Shown: piece after piece, positions 9,701 through 11,680 of the stretch | Numbering within the stretch: the stretch's first letter is position 1 | How the letters are laid out: every line of letters begins with the position of its first letter | Origin: Phoronis ovalis | Lineage: Eukaryota; Phoronida; Phoronidae | NCBI GenBank assembly: GCA_028565635.1 | Contig: JAOXYB010051179.1 | Span: 1 to 11,680, forward strand | Reading direction: 5' to 3' | Length of the DNA stretch: 11,680 bases | The notes under the pieces: model-generated | The model's database searches: none | Told to the model about the DNA's origin: nothing | The model's input: only the letters and a program-made list of their open reading frames with translations | Position numbers and translations under genes: made by a program

Positions 9701-11450
9701 ATCACGAAATGGCTCACAGCTCATGGACACTGATACACGTTTTCTATCGTCCATTAGACGGATATCTTCTTTGACTTCTGCTGGTCTTCGATGCTGTCGA
9801 ATGTATTCAGGATCTTCAGGATCTAAAAGAGTATAACATGTTTGTTTTAGCCTTGTCATATCATTATTGATAACAACGTATAAGCCAAATTTTCATTGCT
9901 ATCTAGCGTTTAGCAATGACCCCGACAAGCCTTGATAATTGGTAAAATTAAAGCAGCTTTAAGTAGGTAGGACCACAAAGTAGTGAAATTAATTATCGAG
10001 TAGCAGTTTTTTAACTACTATGTAATTTGTTCTTTTCATTACATTTATTAGTGATCTGGTAGAATTACAAGACTGCCCTAAAACCATGGTAAATTTGTGT
10101 TTCTTGCATTATATAGGCAGCATGCAACTTAACTGCATGCACATGCCAGATGTATGGTTTTACTTGTGATGTCTTTAATATATTCAAAATTATCTCCTTG
10201 CAGTATTATGATCTTATCAGGAATACAAGGTGTAGTATACAAAACAGCTTGAAAATACAAACAGTAACAACAGAGATGTGTTACTCATGTTAGACAATGG
10301 CTTGTGAAACTGCACAATTTGATAACTAAACATGAGTGTAAATATTGGAAGATTATTTTTTTTAAAGTTTCAGAGTTTGTGACCCATAAAATGAAATAGT
10401 TAACATGACTCAAAGACAAGTTATTCAAAAACTTTAGATTACAACAAAACAAGACCTTCCAAAAATGTCAATTTCTTAGACATATGACATTCAAGATAAC
10501 CTTAAGAGATTCAAACACCTGTGAAGATATATTTGGGAAACTCCTTTTAAATATATCATGGCTAGACATGCTGCTGTGGAGTTATGCATTGTGGCTGTGA
10601 AGTTACGAAGTAGTATGACTATGTGACATCAGCATAGTGCTTAAATACTATGTGCCTAGCCATCGTGTTGCCTATATAGTGCTCATGAATAAAAACATTT
10701 TAAAATAATATTGGACTTTTGGTAGTTAAATCTACTTCGAATAAATACTTCTAGACATTCCTACATACATTCCATGCAACCAAACTGCTTTTTAATGAAA
10801 CAATCAATAGCATAAAGACAACCTATTGAGTTTAATCTGCTATAAATACTAACTTTAGGGATTAAATTAACTGTTATTACAAGGACGATCTACAGCATTG
10901 GCTTGCATTGCAATAAACCAAAATAAATCAATGTATTCATTGGCATGTAATCCAATATAAATATAAAAAGAAGGATGTCTGTTGCATTTAGCATAGTCAT
11001 CCATTTCATTAATTTCTTCAGTTTTTAGTCACACAAATAATTTTGCAGTTTCACTACAGACATGACTTAAAAGGGCAGCCTTTTTAAAAAGCACTTTATT
11101 AATTTCCTCCTACCAAGGAAGATATGGGGTTAAATCAGCATTCATTTTATCTATTACAAATGAATACTTGACTTGAAATCTTCTTTAAATAAATGTGAAA
11201 TTATAAATGATAAATTGATTTTTTTTTTGGACAAAAAAGATATTTTTTAAGGCATTAAATTCCAAGCTAGCCCAAGATTCTCATAATTTCTCTCAATTTT
11301 ATAGACTTGAAACTGCATATACTAAGACGGATCCTACTGCAGTGCACTAAGCTTGGGATATATTTACAGGAAAATATTATTGATGATTTACATTCACTCA
11401 CCGACAGTGTCAATGTATTTGCCGTTTTGGCCCTCTACATCACCATTCAT
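734..11450 (-). CDS. ADD1: Adducin (alpha-adducin / Hts-like), 15 coding exons, 3'-incomplete
   Basis: Join, in gene order: 11402-11450, 9565-9822, 8340-8491, 7624-7854, 7122-7265, 6791-6889, 6281-6457, 5817-5950, 4820-4949, 4344-4454, 3695-3980, 3295-3348, 2901-2966, 1927-2010, 734-796. The join stays open for 679 codons plus one base. Adducins cap fast-growing actin ends and recruit spectrin to them at the cytoplasmic face of the plasma membrane. Seen here: an N-terminal segment (about residues 1-103), a class II aldolase-like head (about 104-310), a neck (about 311-415), and a tail from about 416 on. Diagnostic strings are [69 protein letters not shown] and [10 protein letters not shown]. 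Known adducins run about 700-740 residues and end in a lysine-rich MARCKS-related segment. That end is absent, so the gene continues past position 1. The symbol follows the vertebrate alpha form; invertebrates usually have one adducin, and orthology to a particular paralog cannot be settled here. Exon boundaries are read by eye from phase and GT-AG sites. Confidence 0.95.
797..1926 (-). other. Intron 14 (1130 bp)
   Basis: Donor GTGGGT and acceptor TTGTGTATTTTAG. It is AT-rich. A few short AG-to-GT intervals of compatible phase occur (for example 1196-1213), none with a good pyrimidine tract. No repeat family or RNA gene is apparent. Confidence 0.7.
1927..2010 (-). CDS. ADD1: Adducin coding exon 14 (symmetric tail exon)
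   Basis: The 84 bases (phase 1-1) add 28 residues: [28 protein letters not shown] and a split Gly. RRSGRLSSS is a basic-Ser cluster of the kind recognised by PKA or PKC, followed by an acidic DDxLDD stretch. The acceptor CTTAATCCTCTAG is good; the donor is GTGGGT. It resembles exon 13 in its [V/A]RR start, DD core and TPG end. Confidence 0.75.
2011..2900 (-). other. Intron 13 (890 bp)
   Basis: Donor GTAAGG and acceptor CTTAATCCTCTAG. An 11-base inverted repeat (GAGTCTTCTCA at 2369-2379 and its complement at 2624-2634) lies in it, too short to call an element. A plus-strand ORF at 2251-2463 has no recognisable features. No exon with compatible phase and good sites was found. Confidence 0.75.
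2901..2966 (-). CDS. ADD1: Adducin coding exon 13 (symmetric tail exon)
   Basis: The 66 bases (phase 1-1) add 22 residues: [17 protein letters not shown], then TQTTP and a split Gly. Donor GTAAGG; the acceptor, TATATTTTAAG, is only moderate. It starts with [V/A]RR and ends with TPG like exon 14, and both carry a Asp-Asp-hydrophobic core (VDDIL, IDDVL). This suggests the two exons are old duplicates. Length permits in-frame skipping. Confidence 0.7.
2967..3294 (-). other. Intron 12 (328 bp)
   Basis: Donor GTAACG and a weak acceptor TATATTTTAAG. A plus-strand ORF at 2887-3147 is antisense to this intron and exon 13 and shows no protein-like features. I see nothing else. Confidence 0.7.
3295..3348 (-). 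CDS. ADD1: Adducin coding exon 12 (symmetric tail exon)
   Basis: The 54 bases (phase 1-1) add 18 residues, reading [18 protein letters not shown] after the split codon. The segment is acidic with Ser/Thr and Pro. The acceptor is TGTTGCAG and the donor GTAACG. It is short and not conserved in sequence, so support comes from splice sites, phase and the common ...TPG ending shared with exons 13 and 14. Its length is a multiple of three, so skipping keeps the frame. Confidence 0.7.
3349..3694 (-). other. Intron 11 (346 bp)
   Basis: Donor GTATAA and acceptor ATATGTTGCAG. Its first part (3636-3694) remains in frame with exon 11 and could serve as an alternative 3' coding end if retained. I see nothing else. 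Confidence 0.8.
3695..3980 (-). CDS. ADD1: Adducin coding exon 11 (conserved tail module)
   Basis: The 286 bases, phase 0 to phase 1, encode residues 496-590: [73 protein letters not shown]. This is the largest coding exon and the best-conserved part of the tail. AGPxSxVLxGV, SKxIIxREHQHN and NPFxxxTxxExxxYxxxVxRKQ are shared with both vertebrate and fly adducins. If the GTATAA donor is not used, the frame stays open for a further 19 residues to a stop at 3636-3638. Confidence 0.94.
3981..4343 (-). other. Intron 10 (363 bp)
   Basis: Donor GTAAGC and acceptor AATTTATTTTCAG. I see no further feature in this stretch. Confidence 0.9.
4344..4454 (-). CDS. ADD1: Adducin coding exon 10 (tail)
   Basis: The 111 bases (phase 0-0) encode residues 459-495: [37 protein letters not shown]. 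Joined to exon 9 it gives KYAKWVKDES, comparable to KTKWTKEDG in vertebrate alpha-adducin. DPNxFxPxxxNPKELKE is the usual tail motif (vertebrate NLFVPLNTNPKEV). The donor is GTAAGC. Confidence 0.93.
4455..4819 (-). other. Intron 9 (365 bp), may hold a microexon
   Basis: Donor GTATCA and acceptor TGTTTTTTCAG. It contains a 12-base candidate microexon (4526-4537) bounded by CAG and GTAAGT, and a tRNA A-box-like string (GAGTGGTCTGGTGG) near 4707. Neither is proven. Confidence 0.85.
4820..4949 (-). CDS. ADD1: Adducin coding exon 9 (neck/tail)
   Basis: The 130 bases finish a split Gly codon and encode residues through 458: [43 protein letters not shown]. It ends in phase 0 before GTATCA. The basic KEKAKKIHK run followed by HWINTPSAY resembles the RWLNSPNVY segment of Drosophila Hts and the RWLNS of vertebrate alpha-adducin, as I recall them. 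TPSAY and GTDTP offer Ser/Thr-Pro sites. Confidence 0.92.
4950..5816 (-). other. Intron 8 (867 bp)
   Basis: Donor GTAAGT and acceptor TTATCTTACAG. It is AT-rich with a 12-base A run near 5497. A plus-strand ORF at 5355-5594 shows no recognisable protein features and is read as chance. I see no repeat family or RNA gene. Confidence 0.9.
5817..5950 (-). CDS. ADD1: Adducin coding exon 8 (neck)
   Basis: The 134 bases begin in phase 0 and end with two bases of a split Gly codon. They encode residues 371-414: [44 protein letters not shown]. It continues the conserved LDNxGYRTGYxYRxP signature begun in exon 7. The Arg/Pro-rich stretch and the EVEVPP motif sit where other adducins have KKxxDVEVPA. 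The donor is GTAAGT. Confidence 0.94.
5951..6280 (-). other. Intron 7 (330 bp)
   Basis: Donor GTAAGT and acceptor TTTGCACAG. I see no coding or structural feature in this stretch. Confidence 0.9.
6281..6457 (-). CDS. ADD1: Adducin coding exon 7 (head-neck junction)
   Basis: The 177 bases (phase 0-0) encode residues 312-370: [20 protein letters not shown], then a glycine-rich linker [15 protein letters not shown], then [19 protein letters not shown]. KWxxGExEFEAxMRxLDN is one of the best-conserved adducin signatures. It marks the end of the head and the start of the neck, which is involved in oligomerisation. The glycine linker replaces a Ser/Pro-rich linker in vertebrates. The donor is GTAAGT. 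Confidence 0.96.
6458..6790 (-). other. Intron 6 (333 bp)
   Basis: Donor GTATAA and acceptor ATACTTTTCAG. It is unique AT-rich sequence in which I see nothing further. A minus-strand ORF entering exon 7 from this side (to 6547) is read-through of intron sequence. Confidence 0.9.
6791..6889 (-). CDS. ADD1: Adducin coding exon 6 (third metal-ligand histidine)
   Basis: The 99 bases (phase 0-0) encode residues 279-311: [20 protein letters not shown], then [13 protein letters not shown]. The RNHG histidine (His285) corresponds to the third zinc ligand of class II aldolases. GETVDEAF and ACETQ are usual adducin strings. The acceptor is TTGTTTAG and the donor GTATAA. Confidence 0.95.
7122..7265 (-). 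CDS. ADD1: Adducin coding exon 5 (aldolase-like core)
   Basis: The 144 bases (phase 0-0) encode residues 231-278: [45 protein letters not shown]. The MKCGLLPIS and YHDYxGI strings match vertebrate adducins closely. The acceptor is good, but the donor is the weak GTTTGC. The call rests on exact phase agreement and family similarity on both sides. Confidence is very high. Confidence 0.96.
7266..7623 (-). other. Intron 4 (358 bp)
   Basis: Donor GTGAGT and acceptor CTGTAATGCAG. I see no structure or coding potential in this stretch. Confidence 0.9.
7624..7854 (-). CDS. ADD1: Adducin coding exon 4 (aldolase-like core, HxH motif)
   Basis: The 231 bases (phase 0-0) encode residues 154-230: [49 protein letters not shown] and [12 protein letters not shown]. 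In class II aldolases (FucA, RhaD) the HxH pair holds the zinc ion. Here it is His222 and His224, both kept. The position of the catalytic Glu of fuculose-phosphate aldolase appears to be Gly in KSGFLIH, by my manual alignment. This fits adducin as a non-enzymatic member of the fold. Where vertebrates have HTPAGAAVS, this protein has a five-alanine run across the exon 4/5 junction. The donor is GTGAGT. Confidence 0.97.
7855..8339 (-). other. Intron 3 (485 bp)
   Basis: Donor GTAAGT and acceptor CAATCTCAG. The sequence is AT-rich and unique; I see no repeat, RNA gene or coding segment in it. Confidence 0.9.
8340..8491 (-). CDS. ADD1: Adducin coding exon 3 (start of aldolase-like head)
   Basis: The 152 bases encode residues 103-153. 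Two bases complete a codon begun in exon 2, and the exon ends in phase 0 before GTAAGT. The residues run from [15 protein letters not shown] through [18 protein letters not shown] to [14 protein letters not shown]. GEKxLRCKLA and DLFGWSQ are the hallmark start of the adducin class II aldolase fold. The acceptor is ATTTTGCAG. Confidence is very high. Confidence 0.97.
8492..9564 (-). other. Intron 2 (1073 bp) with a minisatellite
   Basis: Bounded by GTGAGT and ATTTTGCAG. The part nearest exon 2 carries the tandem repeat listed separately (9236-9470). The remainder (8492-9190) is unique AT-rich sequence with only short hairpins such as CTACAT/ATGTAG near 8852. An open frame at 9186-9380 on the minus strand comes from the repeat and is not a gene. 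Confidence 0.9.
9236..9470. repeat. Minisatellite, six units of 34-39 bp plus a partial
   Basis: Successive units on the plus strand are 9236-9270 (35), 9271-9304 (34), 9305-9343 (39), 9344-9380 (37), 9381-9417 (37), 9418-9454 (37) and a 16-base partial at 9455-9470. Shared cores are CATGAGCAACATTGTAAAG, then TGGAGCTCAGAGCACAT. Many units keep an AGCTC or AACTC block. The last three full units are the same length and the most alike; the first ones are eroded. A still more diverged copy may occupy 9196-9235 (CATGCAAAGG, AAAGTGGACC). The repeat is intronic and I see no coding role. Confidence 0.85.
9565..9822 (-). CDS. ADD1: Adducin coding exon 2 (N-terminal segment)
   Basis: The 258 bases encode residues 17-102 and begin and end in phase 1. 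The residues include [37 protein letters not shown] and [15 protein letters not shown]. The DRKRVS stretch and the LLALQQ helix are typical of adducins just ahead of the head. The acceptor is CTCTTTTAG and the donor GTGAGT. The open frame runs on at both ends (9542-9859), but the splice sites and homology stop the exon here. Confidence is high. Confidence 0.9.
10120..10140. other. Small perfect hairpin in intron 1
   Basis: GCATGCA and TGCATGC form a 7 bp perfect stem around the loop ACTTAAC, with GGCA and TGCC further out as possible extra pairing. A stem of this size is not rare in AT-rich introns; no function is implied. Confidence 0.3.
10558..10663. repeat. 106 bp segment with inverted-repeat ends
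   Basis: ATGGCTAG at 10558-10565 is mirrored by CTAGCCAT at 10656-10663. Inside is an imperfect direct repeat GCTGTGGAGTTATG (10573-10586) and GCTGTGAAGTTACG (10594-10607), and a hairpin CATAGT...ACTATG next to the right end. No clear target-site duplication flanks it. It may be a decayed MITE-like element or chance. Confidence 0.3.
11402..11450 (-). CDS. ADD1: Adducin coding exon 1 (N-terminus)
   Basis: Encodes [16 protein letters not shown] plus the first base of the next codon (phase 1), then donor GTGAGT. The MNGD start matches the start I recall for vertebrate alpha-adducin. Joined to exon 2 it gives [13 protein letters not shown], comparable to the vertebrate RVDENNPEYLR segment. It is short, but frame, start context and both splice sites agree. 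Confidence 0.8.
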
Positions 11451-11487
11451 CTTTGTGGTAATGGACAGTGCACAATTTTAAAATGAT
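11451..11487 (-). other. ADD1: 5' untranslated part of coding exon 1
   Basis: A strong acceptor (TTGTTTTGTTTTTCAG, ending at 11488) precedes 37 bases that lead into the adducin ATG. An in-frame TAA lies within these 37 bases, so the reading frame cannot extend further upstream in this exon, which supports the ATG at 11450. The base at -3 is A (ACAAAGATG), a favourable start context. The upstream leader exon must lie at higher coordinates, either at 11574-11680 or beyond the window. Confidence 0.65.
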
Positions 11488-11573
11488 CTGAAAAACAAAA
11501 CAACCTGGTTTACTACATTTATAGGTTTTGTGGTGAGATGAAAATGGGGCAGTCAATACAAAATGGTATTTAC

Positions 11574-11640
11574 CAACAAAAAGGTCATCTAAAATTAATG
11601 ATAAACTAGATAGCCTTTTAGCAAAGGCAGGGTTGCTCAT
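11574..11640 (-). other. Possible upstream ORF or alternative first coding exon
   Basis: An ATG at 11640 (A at -3, in-frame TAA upstream near 11674) opens 22 codons beginning MSNPAFAKRLSSL, followed by GTAAAT at 11573 in phase 1. Spliced to the acceptor at 11488, it would read a 35-codon upstream ORF whose TGA (11449-11447) overlaps the adducin ATG as ATGA. Spliced instead to exon 2, it would stay in frame as an alternative adducin N-terminus. Nothing proves this segment is transcribed as an exon; it could be plain promoter or intron sequence. Confidence 0.3.
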
Positions 11641-11680
11641 ATTGGCTTTTGTGAACGTTAAATGACCTCCAAATTACCTT

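Larger units (their letters stand above)
9823..11401 (-). other. Intron 1 (1579 bp)
   Basis: This is the longest intron, bounded by GTGAGT and CTCTTTTAG. I see no coding segment on either strand. It contains a small perfect hairpin (10120-10140), a 106 bp segment with inverted-repeat ends (10558-10663) and simple T- and A-rich runs near 11220. Its length and first-intron position would suit an enhancer or an alternative promoter, but no specific site can be named. Confidence 0.8.

Noticed and set aside
1-11680. CRISPR array, bacterial operon, phage or defence system
   Set aside because: Split genes with GT-AG introns and an adducin product show animal nuclear DNA; the only tandem array is a degenerate intronic minisatellite without spacers.

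Overview
The window is a piece of an animal (metazoan) nuclear genome. It is about two-thirds A+T by eye, has no operon-like gene packing, and carries short exons separated by GT-AG introns of about 0.2 to 1.6 kb. All coding sequence I can support lies on the minus strand and belongs to one gene, an adducin. Adducin is the actin-filament-capping and spectrin-recruiting protein of the membrane skeleton (ADD1/2/3 in vertebrates, hu-li tai shao in Drosophila). Fifteen coding exons join without a frame break into 679 codons plus one base, from an ATG at 11450 to a donor at 734. The C-terminal end of the gene lies beyond position 1.

Layout, read in gene direction (high to low coordinates). 11680-11451 holds probable 5' untranslated sequence with a possible short upstream ORF. 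Exons 1-7 (11450 to 6281) encode the N-terminal segment and the class II aldolase-like head. Exons 7-8 complete the head-neck junction. Exons 9-11 (4949 to 3695) encode the neck and first part of the tail, including the conserved NPFDNMT stretch. Exons 12-15 (3348 to 734) are four small exons of 54, 66, 84 and 63 bases, all symmetric phase 1-1, that build a variable Ser/Thr/Pro/acidic tail. The basic MARCKS-related C-terminus usual in adducins is not in the window.

The rest is intron. The clearest non-coding structure is an imperfect minisatellite of about 37 bp units in intron 2 (9236-9470). Weaker items are a 106 bp segment with inverted-repeat ends in intron 1, a possible 12-base microexon in intron 9, and a possible upstream ORF whose stop overlaps the adducin start.

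The organism is most likely an invertebrate bilaterian. The neck and tail ([27 protein letters not shown]) resemble Drosophila Hts as I remember it, while the metal-ligand HxH motif is kept as in vertebrates. A mollusc- or annelid-like genome fits, but this is inference. I found no RNA gene, CRISPR array, intact transposon, second gene, or evidence of a wholly new system. The most unusual parts are the modular symmetric tail exons and the 5' leader architecture.
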